From NCBI RefSeq assembly GCF_030272615.1, contig NC_081406.1:472864400-472928399 (forward strand): a stretch of DNA of 64,000 nt, written 5' to 3'. The DNA comes from Cryptomeria japonica. Lineage: Eukaryota; Streptophyta; Pinopsida; Cupressales; Cupressaceae. Positions 1-10,811 of this stretch are shown one piece after another. Position numbers and translations under genes: made by a program. How positions within the stretch are numbered: the stretch's first letter is position 1; each line of letters starts with the position of its first letter. Below the pieces are notes generated by a model. It searched no databases. It was given only the letters and a program-made list of their open reading frames with translations, and had not been told where the DNA came from.

Positions 1-216
1 CTTTCATTTTAGCATTTCCTTTTCTTTTCCTTTGCAAGCTGTTAGGATGGGTTTAGAACTAGAATTTTGAGTGTTGAGTTGGGTCAACACCTGCACTTGG
101 ATTGAGAAGGAAGTCGGGCTTCTTCGAAGATTCAGCCCCATAGCATAAGGTCCCACACTGTTTCACAAGGTTGCTGAGTTGATAGTTCAGCAAGGGTGTA
201 AAATTTTGTGACAATA
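1..216 (+). repeat. 3' part of the 5' LTR of element A
   Basis: Bases 1-216 align with 10812-11047, sharing the opening ctttcattttagcatttcc and the ending gtgacaa. The copy at 11041-11047 ends in CA as an LTR should; this one ends in TA. It has several small indels against the other copy (for example it lacks about 20 bases present near 10975-10995), which indicates an old insertion. The LTR begins outside the window. Confidence 0.75.
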
Positions 217-221
217 GTTTT

Positions 222-239
222 TGGCATGCCCGGTGGGAC
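222..239 (+). other. Primer-binding site of element A
   Basis: Six bases after the LTR end the sequence reads tggcatgcccggtgggac, of the TGGC...GTGGGAC type often seen just downstream of the 5' LTR in plant Ty3/gypsy elements. It would pair with the 3' end of a host tRNA to prime minus-strand DNA synthesis. The exact tRNA was not identified. Confidence 0.5.
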
Positions 240-592
240 TGACTTCACCTTACATGCTAAGGATTCAGCGTTGTTCTTAGTATCTCACCCTTTGGAGGCA
301 CTCATCATTCAAGCACTTGGCGACTCTGCTCACAGATCTAGTCTCTTGTTCATGACTTGTTGCTGATTTCATGCCCAAAATTCATACAAGGGCGTCTCTT
401 ATAGGTAATTTCCAATTTTTAGAACTCTCATTTTCAAGTTCTAGAAGGTGGAGAGGTAGATCTTCATTGTCACCAGTTAGGGGTGTCAAGGTTGTAAGCA
501 CTCCTTTAGCCAAGCCTCATTCTACCCCTCCATTTACAAGACCATTATAGTCTAGGGCTCCTACTCCCCATATAAAGAAACCATTATTCCAT

Positions 593-1990
593 ATGGCTCT
601 CCCTAGAATTCAAGCTTTTGTTACCTTTAATGGAGCCAACCCTCTGGTTTTAGCCCAAAAAGATGATATACCAATAGCTGTCCTAAAAGCTATACCCTTA
701 TTTACCTGTGAAACCTCTGTTACCCTGGTTGAACATATACAAGATGTTCCTAGCATTTGCACTGTATTTGATGTAACTGAAGATAATGTAGCAATTAGGC
801 TTCTTGAATCATCTTGTAAGGTTAAGGCCCTACAATGGTATAGGGGGTTGCTCTCCAACTCCATTCACAATTGGGATGAGTTAGGAGAAAAATTATGCAA
901 AAACTTTGAAGACAAGAGTGATCATTCATCTTTGGTAGAGTAGTTGATCACTATTAAGAGGGCGCCTCATGAATTTATGGGAGATTTCAATTACAGGTTT
1001 CAAAAGACCTAGGACCGAATCCCCGCCATAGTCAAGCCATCTTCCAATCATGCCTTGTTGTATTTCCTAAGGGCCCTCAATAGTGATATTTCTACCATGA
1101 TACAATCAATGGTCTGAGAGAACCTACCAGATGCATGTGGTGTAGCCATAAGGGCAGAAAATTGTCTAATACAGGTAAGAAAGAATGCTCCGAGGAGACC
1201 AATGCCTATATTCCCAGAGGCTCCTACACAACAACCCGTTTTGGCACCCCTCCTAGTGACATCTATGAGTCAGCAACTCACGCCTACACCTACTTTGTCC
1301 AAAATAGAAACACAGGAGCTCATGGCCATGATCCAGGGTTTTGGCAATGAATTGGTTATAATTAAGAAACAATAGTCTCAGAATAGAAAACCCTACCAAG
1401 CGCAAAATTAGAACTATCAACAGAATAGGCCACCCTTTCAGGGGCAAAATCAGTGGAGTTATACAAAGCCTTGGATGTTGTGTGCCCTACAGTTGTAGAC
1501 AACTAAAAGGCAATAGTTCCAATGAAAACAATCTTGCCCAAGAGCAAGATTGGTGTCCACCATGCAATCAGCCACAAACCAAGGTGCATGCCAAAATGGA
1601 GAGTTTGTCCAAGATCTAGTAGTGCAGAATGAGCCAACCACCTCCGGCCAGCAATATGATCCAAATCAGCTAAGTGTTGGCAATTAGGCTCACATACAAG
1701 GAGATTCTACCTTTGTTAATTGGCAAGAGGCAGAATTTAGTGGTATAAACCAAACAAATGGTGAGACCATGTTACAATACACAAGGTCAAAGAGGAAAGC
1801 AGTAGAGGGTGCCTCACCTTCAACATCCGTCCGAGCTCCAACACCCAAGGTAGCTGTCTAGGATACAAGTCAAAATACCATTCAAGGGAGCAGAAGGCAA
1901 GAGGAGGTCCAGGTCGCCCCAAGAACAAATATAGACCTTGTAGCTTCAAAGGGGCCTTCAAAATCAGCTGATGTTCCTTTCAATATAGTT
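593..1990 (+). pseudogene. gag relic of element A
   Basis: The first open stretch (593-943, 116 residues) starts MALPRIQAF and contains a capsid-like segment ending in LQWYRGLLSNSIHNWDELG, the tryptophan-rich pattern of plant retrotransposon gag (A-x-x-W-Y-x-x-L). The same frame continues with in-frame stops near 942, 1010, 1117 and beyond through a Gln/Pro-rich, low-complexity tail until the protease begins near 1997. No CCHC zinc knuckle is visible. It would form the particle shell in the cytoplasm. The many stops make it a pseudogene; the start Met at 593 is plausible but unproven. Confidence 0.6.
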
Positions 1991-1996
1991 GACCAA

Positions 1997-2434
1997 ATGA
2001 AGAAAGTCAATCTCAATTTCATGATGTGGGATGCCCTTTCCATCTTATCTCAAACGGATTTTCTTAAGGAGGCATTGAAGGACATCAACCAATCAAGTGA
2101 TGAGGCAGTGGTCGACAAGAAGACAGTTCCAACTAGTTTGGTACAACCCAAGGAGGAAGAAGATTCAAGTAAGACCAGTAATCCTCCTCCCTTCTATTTC
2201 TTGTTAATTGTAAGAGATAATTTAGTTTACAATTGCATGATAGATTTAGGAGCTAGCAGCTCAGTCATACCTAAGGAGGTAGCTGACCTTCTTGGTATAG
2301 AATATGAACCTGTGACTAAGGGGGTTGTCCAATTGGATGGCACTTCTATTAAGATAGTAGGGGTGGTTAAAAATTCCAAGTTAACCTTGCATGCATGCCT
2401 TGGTTGCATTGTCTTACAAGATATCAGTCATTGA
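1997..2434 (+). pseudogene. Aspartic protease relic of element A (active-site Ser to Leu)
   Basis: An open stretch of 145 codons contains a retropepsin-like core: NCMIDLGASSSVIPKEVADLLG at residues about 76-97, followed by VQLDGTSIKIVGVVKN. Retropepsins carry D-S/T-G-A; here the second position is leucine, which a single C-to-T change (TCA to TTA) would produce. The upstream 70 residues are acidic linker joining gag to protease. The enzyme would cut the gag-pol polyprotein inside the particle. It is followed in frame by the extra RNase H, so A had a fused gag-pol. The altered motif suggests loss of activity. Confidence 0.65.
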
Positions 2435-2759
2435 CCTCCTTGCCTTATTTGCGATTTGTCTGTCTAGAGACTTCAACGCCAAGATAGGTAGATACTTGTC
2501 TTCTGATTAGTCCCATATGCTATTTTGAACAAGGTATGGTACCAAGGTTAGCATGAAGGCAGAGTCCATTGTACAAAGCCACATTGAGCCCTACACCCCT
2601 AGCCCTATAAACATGAATTGTACTTTGTGGGAAGGAGGAGTGTATTGTCCGTGAGCCTACTACCCTTCTGGAGGAGGTTCCTGATTGCGTACTAGATAAA
2701 TGGGCCAATGCTTTTCAGTTTGATCCATTAGTTGAGATTGAAGAGGCTGGGCTTGGTAC

Positions 2760-3340
2760 CTATTGTATTCATGAGGAGGATACTCCTATTCCTAACCTCA
2801 TCATGACATAAGAGGATCTAGAAGGGTTATGAAGTATGTTTTTTGATTGATCAAGAAACAAGAATGGTGCAGGTGCTGGTGTGATGCTTGTTTCTCCTGA
2901 GTAGGAGAAATCTTTCTTCTCTTTTAGGCTTCATTTTGGTTGCACCAATAATGTGGCAGAGTATGAAGCCCCAGTCCAAGGTCTCCAACTTGCACATAAA
3001 AGAAAGATCAGATCTTTGTAAGTATTTGTGGATAGTGAGTTGGTTGTTAATCATATCAAAGCTCGAAACATAACAAAGAACAACTTACTCAAATCATACA
3101 AAGGGTTTGGGACTTGATTGGAGGTTTTGAGGCCTTCAACATCCAGAGCGTTCCTAGGAGTTAGAACAAGCATGCTGATAGACTTGCAACGGTTGGTGCT
3201 CAGTTTGACATACGAGCACATGTTGCAAGAAGGAACAACACATCAGGCTTGTTGTGAGGCTTGCTGTCCTAGACAATCAAGAAAATTGGCAAGTATTCGA
3301 AAGTGGCCAGCAGATTGTCAATTTCTTGCAAAATAAAACA
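2760..3340 (+). pseudogene. Archaeal-type RNase H domain placed between protease and RT (element A)
   Basis: Read in one frame from 2845, the sequence shows the type I RNase H plan. An Asp with a stop where Gly is expected (D-stop-S) is followed by NGAGAGVMLVSPE, then TNNVAEYEA, which supplies the catalytic Glu, and VFVDSELVVNHIKAR, which supplies the next Asp. This TNNxAEYEA...DSxLVV pattern is that of bacterial/archaeal-like RNase H, distinct from the Ty3-type RNase H that follows RT. Three in-frame stops (2848, near 2902 and near 3018) break it. The tail to 3340 leads into the linker before RT. It would degrade RNA in RNA/DNA hybrids. Tat-lineage plant elements are known to carry such a second RNase H, normally after RT; its position here, before RT, is notable. 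Confidence 0.6.
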
Positions 3341-3364
3341 GAATTTTCTGCTAAAAACTAGTCT

Positions 3365-4340
3365 ATGTTGCAAGACCAATATGGAGATCAGATCATGCAG
3401 CTCAACTTTAACAATTTGCCTAAAGGTCTAGTTAACGTGGAAGGCATTTTCAATTCAGATGATCAATTGAAGAAGAAGATGAACCTGGCTGCAAAGAGGG
3501 GTGATTATAAGCCAGTTGCTATTGCCGAGGGTAGGTCACTAAATTTGGGAGAGGTATGTTCCTCAACCAAGCAAGAGGCCTTTGTTGAGCTTTGTCAAAG
3601 ATATGATGACATCGTTGCTTGGACCTATGAAGATTTGAAGGGTTTGGACTGTAGCTTAGCCCAACATACTATAGAACTAAACTCGGATGCAAGACTAGTT
3701 AGACAAAAGAAAAGGCCAATAAACCCCAAATTTGAGCCACCAATGAGGAAGGAGTTAACCAAACTCATAGAAGCTAATATCATCTTCCCTATCAAACACT
3801 CCTCTTGGTGGCTAATCTTGTCCTTGTATGGAAGGAGAATGGGGAAATCAGACTATTTGTAGACTTTAGGGACCTCAATAGAGCCTCCCTTACGGATCAT
3901 TATCCCGTTTCCTCCATGGAGCAAATTCTACAAAAGGTCAGTGGCTTAGAAAGATTTTCATTCTTGATGGGTATTCAGGCTACAGTCAAATTTTAGTCCA
4001 AGAGTTAGACCAATACAAGATTGCATTTACTGCAAAGTGGGGTACCTATGCTTATTGTAAGATGCCTTTTGGGCTAACCAATGCAAGTGCCACATTTCAA
4101 AGAGCAATGGACATGGCTTTCAAGGGTGTATTAGCGAAGTTTATGCTCATATACCTTGATGATATAATTGTTTATTCGAAGCATGTGATTGACCATTTTG
4201 CTCATCTTGAGTAGGTGTTCATGAAATGAAGGGAATATGGTGTGTCCTTGAACCCAAGCAAATGCGTATTTGCTACTGATCAAGGAAGATTTTTAGGACA
4301 CATTGTATCTAAGGATGGCTTAGCCATTGATCCAAAGTGA
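3365..4340 (+). pseudogene. Reverse transcriptase relic of element A
   Basis: The 165-codon stretch from 3365 contains the pre-RT region (AWTYEDLKGLD, QHTIELN) and the finger segment IEANIIFPIKHSSW. A frameshift near 3805 moves the frame to VDFRDLNRAS, carrying the first catalytic Asp. A second shift near 3970 follows, then WGTYAYCKMPFGLTNASATFQRA, the YLDD box LIYLDDIIVYSK near 4145-4180 and LGHIVSKDGLAIDP. These are the conserved blocks of Ty3/gypsy RT in correct order. Stops near 4213, 4227 and 4338 and at least two frameshifts make it non-functional. It lies between the extra RNase H and the native RNase H. Confidence 0.8.
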
Positions 4341-5726
4341 GTGGAGGCTATTCTTTCTCTTCCACTCCCTAGTCACAAAAGGGGATTACAATGTTTCCTT
4401 GGTAGGATCAACTTTATGAGGAGGTTCATTCCCAACCTTGCCAACACGGTTAAACCCCACACCTCCACGCTGAATAAAAATTTGGTTTTCAGTTGGACCA
4501 AGAAAGAGAGGGTCAGTTTTGAAGAGATTAAACAAGCAATTGCTCAAGCCCCTACTCTTGTCAGTCCTAACTATGAAAAGGATTTTATCCTCTATACCTT
4601 TGGAGGAGAATCCAACATCTCAGCTGTCTTAACACAATTGAACAATCAGAATTTGGAGCAACCTATTGCCTTCTTTAGTGAGGGATTAAAGGACTATGAG
4701 CTTAGTTATAGCTATGTAGAGAAGCAAATCCTCATTGTTGTAAGAGCATTGAAAAAGTCTAGACACATGTTGTCTAACAATAGGATCCAACTCTTAGTTC
4801 CACATGCAAGTGTTAAGGATTTCCTCCTAAGCAAGGACATCAGTGAGAAGAGGGCTAGGTGGATAACCAAGGTCATGGAATACGACATCAGCATAAAGAT
4901 CACCAAGCTTGTAATAGACAAGGGCCTATGTGAACAACTTGTCTCATCTTTTGAGACTCCTTTAGAGGTCGCCCTTGTGTTACAAGAGGATCCATCCACT
5001 AGCAACGACACTCAGTTTAGCTGGGTGAGCGACTTGACCACCTCCTTAATGGAAGGTAGATACCCTCAAGGTCTAGATAGGACCAAAAGAAGACACTTCG
5101 GGTTGCAATCCACTACCTATGTCTTAGTGGATGGCACCCTTTTCCGAACAGACTCCAATGGAGTCTTGTTAAGATGTACTGAGCAAAATCAAGTCAGCAA
5201 ATTATTGGAAGAATTTCATGATGGCTCTTCAGGGGGCCACTTCTCTGCAAGGACTACAACTATCAAAATATTGAGGGCTGGGTATTACTGGCCAACCTTA
5301 TTCAGTGATTCACATAGATGGGTGAAGAATTGTAATAAATGTGCTTTCTTCTTTGGAAAGCAAAGGCTAGCTGCCCTACCTCTCCACCCTATTCAAGCAA
5401 ATCAGCCATTCGCACAACAGGGTTTAGACTTCATTGGCATGATAAGTCCACCTTCTAGTGCTGGCCACAAGTGGATCTTGGTTGTAACAGACTACACTAG
5501 GTGGATAGAGGTAGTTGCATTGAAGGACGCCACTGAGGCCTCAGTGTTGGAATTCCTTGATGGAATTGTGACAAGATTCGGTGTCCCCTCCACCATCATA
5601 TCAGGTAATGCCAAGGCATTTGTTGGAACCCAAATCAATTCTTGGGCAGTTAAGTATGGTATATACTTGTGGGCTGCTTGGTACATCCCTAGTGGATTAG
5701 TCTCGCCTCAACTCACCTCTTCCTGA
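4341..5726 (+). pseudogene. Degenerate native RNase H plus integrase N-terminal and core (element A)
   Basis: This is an open stretch of 461 codons. Residues 1-60 finish the RT connection (LGRINFMRRFIPNL). Residues 80-190 align with Ty3 RNase H, but where a catalytic TDAS is expected it reads LYTFGGES, with no Asp. Integrase follows: zinc-binding HDGSSGGH and CNKC near residues 293-332, then core GLDFIGM with the first catalytic Asp. The second Asp position reads ISGNAKAF instead of SDNAKAF. The third catalytic residue (Glu) lies downstream at GNGLAESS (about 5860-5885), separated by a SINE-like insert that creates the stop at 5724. Integrase would insert the DNA copy into the genome. The missing RNase H Asp fits the presence of a second RNase H before RT. 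Confidence 0.78.
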
Positions 5727-5813
5727 ACCCCAACTTGGCAATAAGTAAGTCCAAGGTAAGACGGGTTGGGCACTGGGTTGGGTCGTGGGGATACCACTGG
5801 TGAATAAAAATAA
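5669..5813 (+). mobile_element. SINE-like short insertion with 17-bp target duplication
   Basis: A 145-bp insert lies between two perfect copies of aagtatggtatatactt at 5652-5668 and 5814-5830. It ends in an A-rich tail (gaataaaaataa). Long target duplications and an A-rich 3' end are hallmarks of LINE-mediated retroposition. The body includes gtggattagtctcgcc and gggataccac, which resemble the 3' parts of plant SINEs, though no tRNA-like A/B boxes were confirmed. Removing the insert and one repeat copy brings the integrase frame back together, so it landed after A had integrated. Confidence 0.75.
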
Positions 5814-5830
5814 AAGTATGGTATATACTT

Positions 5831-6425
5831 AAAGACATCATCAAATTATTACCCTCAGGGCAATGGCTTAGCTGAATCTTCCAACAAAAACCTCATCAGG
5901 ATAATCGAAAGGACAATCGAAGACAACCATAGGTCTTGGCTTACTAAGTTGAGGACATCCGTATGGGTTGATAGGATCACACCCAAGAGGGCGATTGGTA
6001 ACTCCTTTCATGCTGGTATATGGAAAGAAGCAAGACTCCCATCTTCCCTGGAATTACCCTCTCTTGAACTAGCACATCAACAAGAATTGACAGAGAATGA
6101 TGCCATGACAGTAAGACTAACTAAGCTAATGGAGCTGGAGGAGGTTAGAGGTCAGGCTATGCATACGCTTGAGGCTCATCAAGAAGAGGTCAAAAGAAGT
6201 TTTGACAAAAAGGCTACTAATAGGGTTTTCAAAGAGGGGGATCTAATTCTTAGGTGGGACGTAGACAAAGTCAAAGCCGGGCGACACTCCAAGTTTGATA
6301 CTATTTGGAGTGGTTCGTATGTCATCACCAGTTGCAAGGAGGCCAATGCATTCCATCTCTCCAAGCTTGATGGTGAAGTTCTTCCAATCCCAGTGAATGT
6401 GATTCACCTCAAGCCTTGCTTCTAA
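5831..6425 (+). pseudogene. Integrase C-terminal part of element A
   Basis: After the short insert the integrase frame continues as YYPQGNGLAESSNKN, which carries the catalytic Glu. From 5949 it runs on as a 158-codon open stretch with the C-terminal features of Ty3 integrase: LEAHQEEVKRSFDKKATNR, FKEGDLILRWD, GSYVI and LDGEVLPIPVNVIHLKP. This is the GPY/F-like region that binds DNA. No chromodomain is seen. The frame ends at a stop at 6423-6425, the natural end of pol. No further coding region of A is visible downstream. Confidence 0.75.
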
Positions 6426-6944
6426 AGAAGGTCTTGATGACAATGGAAATATTAGATTAGAGGTTGTTTTGCTTTCATAAGTGCTTTTGCTGCTGTTGCA
6501 TTCTCCTTAAGAGAATGTATGATCTAGTTTCTAGTTTCTCTCCAAGTGTTGGCACGCACATGTTTTGGGTCCTTCCAATGATTGAGTGCCCAATAGATGC
6601 TCAAGGCTTCTGGATTCCATGTTTAGCAGGCAAGTATCCTGTAGAGGTTGCCAAAATGTTGTCATTTTTATGACATCCTTGGTCCATCAGTAAGAACCAA
6701 TTAGAGATATGTTCCATGGACCAGTGCTGCCCCAATTGATCAAGGAAAAAGCCAATGGAAGCATAAAGTGTTAAGTGTTGTCTGTCGGGAGGCAAGTTCC
6801 ATGTTCCAAGCCTTTTCCTCATGACCTTGTGTTGTGCACAATGCACACCTCACCTCGTCTCTACGACAGGGGACCCCCTTGTTTGGTTAGTTTGCTCGAG
6901 GTAGAATGCACGAAGGGAAGCCAACGATGAATTTACCTCTGCGC
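6426..6944 (+). other. Non-coding 3' region of element A
   Basis: No credible gene is present. Near 6655-6680 the sequence tgttgtcatttttatgaca could be the start of the 3' LTR, but no clear polypurine tract precedes it. A motif at 6791-6826 (caagttcc...ccaagccttttcctcatgacc) matches the tandem unit at 9895-10165, which ties this stretch to the 3' LTR region. Confidence 0.4.
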
Positions 6945-8400
6945 GTCAAATCGCCCTTCTAGGCCGAGTTCTTTTTCTTGAAGCGAGGGCCAAAGTCTCT
7001 CATTCTAGCTTCAAAAGTCGACATTCACCTAAATTGCCCAAAACGTCTTTCAAACCCGAAATGCTAGCAAAGGGCAAAACTTGCTCTCCAGGCCCAAATG
7101 CGAGCTGAAACTCAAAACTCGCCCCCCTAGGCCAAAATTCAAACATTGAAGGCGAAATCACGTTTTTGACTTAAACTCTCAAACTTGCCATTCAACTCGA
7201 AAATGTTCTATAAGGAAAATCGTGAAAAATAAGCATTCAACCCGACATTGGAAAACAACAGAACAATCTCTCGAAAGCGGTCTACAGGTAAAAAATAATG
7301 AGCATTCCAAAATCGCGCATCTTGTTTCAAAGTGCTGATTTTTCTAACAGGACTTAGGGCTTTGGGCGTCTAATGAACAAAGACAAGTTCGCCAAATCCT
7401 TGGAGGCCGGAAACAAGGAAATAACAAGTCAAAATCATGCCATTCTTTTCATATGGCCGAAAATAAGAAGAGGCTGAACTCACAATGTCTCCAAAGGACC
7501 CGAAATAGACTTAAGGTAAAATCGTGCATAAAGCCCAAGCAAGCCGAAAAACTCCTTAAGTCTAACATCGCGCATTTTATCTGAGTAACCCAAAATAGAA
7601 CAAAACTCTCAAATTCCCCTTGCAGGTCGAAATGGGAGGAGTTATAATCGCGCAAAAGGATCTTTTAGGCCGAAAAACTCCAAGTTCGCAAGATAACATC
7701 AACTTGCTCGAAAGACCAAAGGCTCAAAAGATCGCACAAACAGTCTCTATAGGCTGAAAATCAAAAGTGCCCAAATCGTAAAATTCGTCTTCTAAGACCG
7801 AAAAGAAGAAAAATCGCGAAGCTCGCAAGGGGCTTCAGAGGCCCGAAATTCGCTAAGTCATCTCCAAACCGAAAAATTCGGAAGATTCTAATCTCGCAAT
7901 CAAAGCCAAGAGACCCGAAGATGAAATAAAGTTTCAAGTTCGCACGATAATCTTAATAGGGCTGAAAATGAGAGAAATTCACAAAATTTCTCCTTGACCT
8001 GAAAATGACCAAAGAGTAAAAAATCTCACAATATCTCCAAAGTACCCGAAAATCATTCAAGCCTGCAAAAAGCATCAAAAGGCTCTTTTATGCCGAAAAC
8101 CACAAGCAAGTTAAAATGCCGAAAAGGGGAATAAGGGTGAAATCATGCATTTGAGCTCAGATAGCTGAATTCCCTTAGTACAATGCAAAAGTCTCACATT
8201 TTGGACTAAAAGCCCGATTTTCCATAACCAAGGGATGAGGCACAAGTTCGCTCTAAATTACTTCGAAGGGGCAAATTTCATATCAAGTGAAAGGCGTCTA
8301 AATTTGCATCCAAAAATCACACATTCTTGCCACAAGACCCAAATTTCATTGTGGACAGAGTTAGGCGTCCAAAGTCAAAAGAGAAAATTTGCCCAAAGCA
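6945..8400. repeat. Degenerate interspersed-motif field (gccgaaa / tcgcgcat)
   Basis: For about 1.45 kb short motifs recur at irregular spacing of roughly 30-70 bases: gccgaaaa or cccgaaa, aaatcgcgca, and caaa(g/c)tctcgc. No open frame of interest exists. The motifs also appear in inverse orientation (tgcgcgattt, gggcatttt) at 38480-40010, and in a weaker form at 57950-59000. It looks like an old expanded satellite-like spacer inside a retroelement. Confidence 0.5.
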
Positions 8401-9894
8401 TCACATAGACTTGAGTTTTGGCCTTAGATGATTTAAAGCATTGCTTTCGTTGTCTGTCTGAGGTCGAGTTTTCTTCAACAAGGGACATTTAAAAAAAATT
8501 AATTTAATTAGTTTTTCAAATTGATTTATTAAAAGTGAAATTAATTGTTCGCAGGTCAAAGACATCATTGGAAGGAACCAGGAGAAAGCTTGAAACGCAA
8601 GATCAAAGCCTTGATCGCGCTGAAAGCTGAAGAAGAAGATGCAGGAACGCGCTGCAGGAGTGTGAGATCTGAACTGAGCATTGGGAGGTGTGCCGCTGAA
8701 CAAGAAGTTGAAGTCCACCACTGAGACCAAAGACCAAAGAACATCCAGAATGCTACCAAAGTGTGCAAACTCAAAAGGATACACCTTTGGAAGAAATTCC
8801 AGAAATTCAGTTTTAGAAACTAAAATTGTTTAATGTAAAACTGCCTGTGGGTCTCGCTCAAGGTATTTTAAAACAGAGGGGACATAGGTCAGTTATGTCC
8901 AACCACCGGATAGACCCAAATTGAATCCAAACAGTTGTAGGCAGTTAAGGGGAGTTGTTGGATGGATGACTGAGAGTTTAATGGGCATGGGTTAAAGCTG
9001 CCAACTTCTAGATGGCAGGTTGCAGCCCTTGGATGCAGTCAATCCTGGCCACCGGTTTGACATGTAAAATCTATAAAAGGCAGGAGGCCTTTCTTTTGTA
9101 AAGGGTTAGATTTTTTGGGTTATAATTTTGTAGTTAGATTTTAGAGTTAGAATAGGTTAGATTTTAGCAGTAGCATAGAGATGTTGCAAAAATTGTTGTA
9201 ATGGCAGTTGAAGCAAATATATGAACATTGAAATATGGTGTTTGTTGTCTTTGTTTTAGTCTGTTTGCATGGTTTCTTTCAACTAGTTAATTTTAGAGTG
9301 CAAGGATTTTAATGGTGAAGTGTAGAGGGGTATTTGATGCATTTTTGGTTCATACCATTGGGGGTCTGCTGATTGTAGGTCACCATGCATGGTTAGTTTG
9401 AACCCAAACTGTGCTTAGTTCAACTGCAGGTGTTCGTCTTAGGCTACGCCATAATTGGGTGCCTAAAACGAGTGTCTCCGGTCTGAAAATCCTTCATCCC
9501 TTGGAGCTTGCACCGTTCTTGTCTAGTTGTGAGGGTGTCTCTGGCGAAACAAGAACTGGTTTATCGAAATCTGTCTACCCACTGCATCAACTGTTATCAT
9601 CCTTGTCCTTAGGCTTCCTGAACCCTTCTCTTTTGATTTTATTTCCTAGTCCGAAAATCGCAGCAGACCATCTTGTTGCAAAATCGTAAGACCCCTTGTG
9701 TTCCCAACAAATCACATCAGTCAGTGAGTTATCCTACAGTCAAGACCTAACAACCGAAACCTTGAGGTCATCCCCATTGATCAATTAAAAACAGCATTAG
9801 GGATTTCCTTATCTCAAGAGAGGATAGGATACTTAGCATTCTATTCTGCGTTGGCCGGAGAGAGTCGTAGTTCTGCGATTTTAGCCACGTCAAC
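8401..9894 (+). other. LTR-like promoter region, non-coding
   Basis: No supported gene. The stretch has a TATA-like box (tataaaagg, 9072-9080) followed by a T-rich leader and ordinary AT-rich DNA, as in the U3/R part of a plant LTR. A purine-rich run gtagaggggtat at 9325-9336 followed by TTGATGC could be a polypurine tract and LTR start. No matching second copy is in the window, so this assignment stays tentative. Confidence 0.35.
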
Positions 9895-10165
9895 ACCCTA
9901 GAATCTCGGAACCCCAAGTTCCAAGCCATTTCCTCATGACCCCGAAATCCCAAAACCGCCAAGTTCCAAGCCATTTCCTCATGACCTTAGAATCACGAAA
10001 CCCCCCAAGTTCCAAGCCTTTTCCCAAGTTCCTAGTCTTTTCCTCATGACCCCGGAACCCTAAGTTCCAAGCCTTTTCCCCATAACCCCAGTATCCCGGA
10101 ACCCCCAAGTTTCAAGCCTTTTCCTCATGATCCCAGAATCTTAGAACCCCCAAGTTCAGGCCTAC
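9895..10165 (+). repeat. Degenerate tandem repeat, units of about 45-55 bp
   Basis: About five copies of a unit containing ccaagttccaagcc(a/t)tttcc and ctcatgacccc follow each other with variable spacers. One more copy lies at 6791-6826. The array sits upstream of the TATA-like box of the A LTR (tatatata, 10376-10383) and may be an LTR enhancer-type repeat. Confidence 0.6.
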
Positions 10166-10375
10166 ATGCTCTGACTTTGGAGTGTCAGGCAATCCATGTT
10201 CTAGAAGTACTTTTCTTCTTTGGATTGCCTTGTCAAGGTATGGCCAGGTTGCTTGCATGTATGCCATGTTAGGCCTGTGCACTTCCTTGCCTTCCCTGAC
10301 TAACATTCCTATGCATACACAAGGGTTAAGGTTTCCCTTCCTTGACCATTGGTCTCTTCTTTGCGACCAATTTGC

Positions 10376-10383
10376 TATATATA
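10376..10383 (+). promoter_or_regulatory. TATA-like box of the A 3' LTR
   Basis: The sequence gctatatataggctg lies about 430 bases before the LTR end, in the usual U3 position. It would drive transcription of the element from the corresponding place in the 5' LTR, which is outside the window. Confidence 0.4.
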
Positions 10384-10811
10384 GGCTGTTTACACGATTT
10401 GTAAAGGGTTATCTCCATACTGGCTTGAGATATTCTTTTCACTTTCACTTCTCTTGAAGACTTGTATATTTCTTGCAATAATGCAATTGTACGTTTGGCC
10501 ATTGGCCATATAATGAATTGAAATTATCACTTTTGCCTTCCTTCAACTTATGCATGTTGTGTATGTTTTCTTACCTTCATTGTAAGTGCATGTTTTGTGG
10601 CTTTCTCTTACATATATGGTGTATTGACTTGTTTTTGAGTGTGACTTGTGGGAATCCTTTTCCCCTTTGACATTCAACAAATTCTAACCTTAATACATGC
10701 GTTTGGGGTCATTCATGCAACTGAAGTTTGTGCATCTCCAGGGTATTTCAATTGATACTTTGTATCATTTTGGGTCGGGAGAGGAACATCTCGTATCTTG
10801 GTGCATCAACT

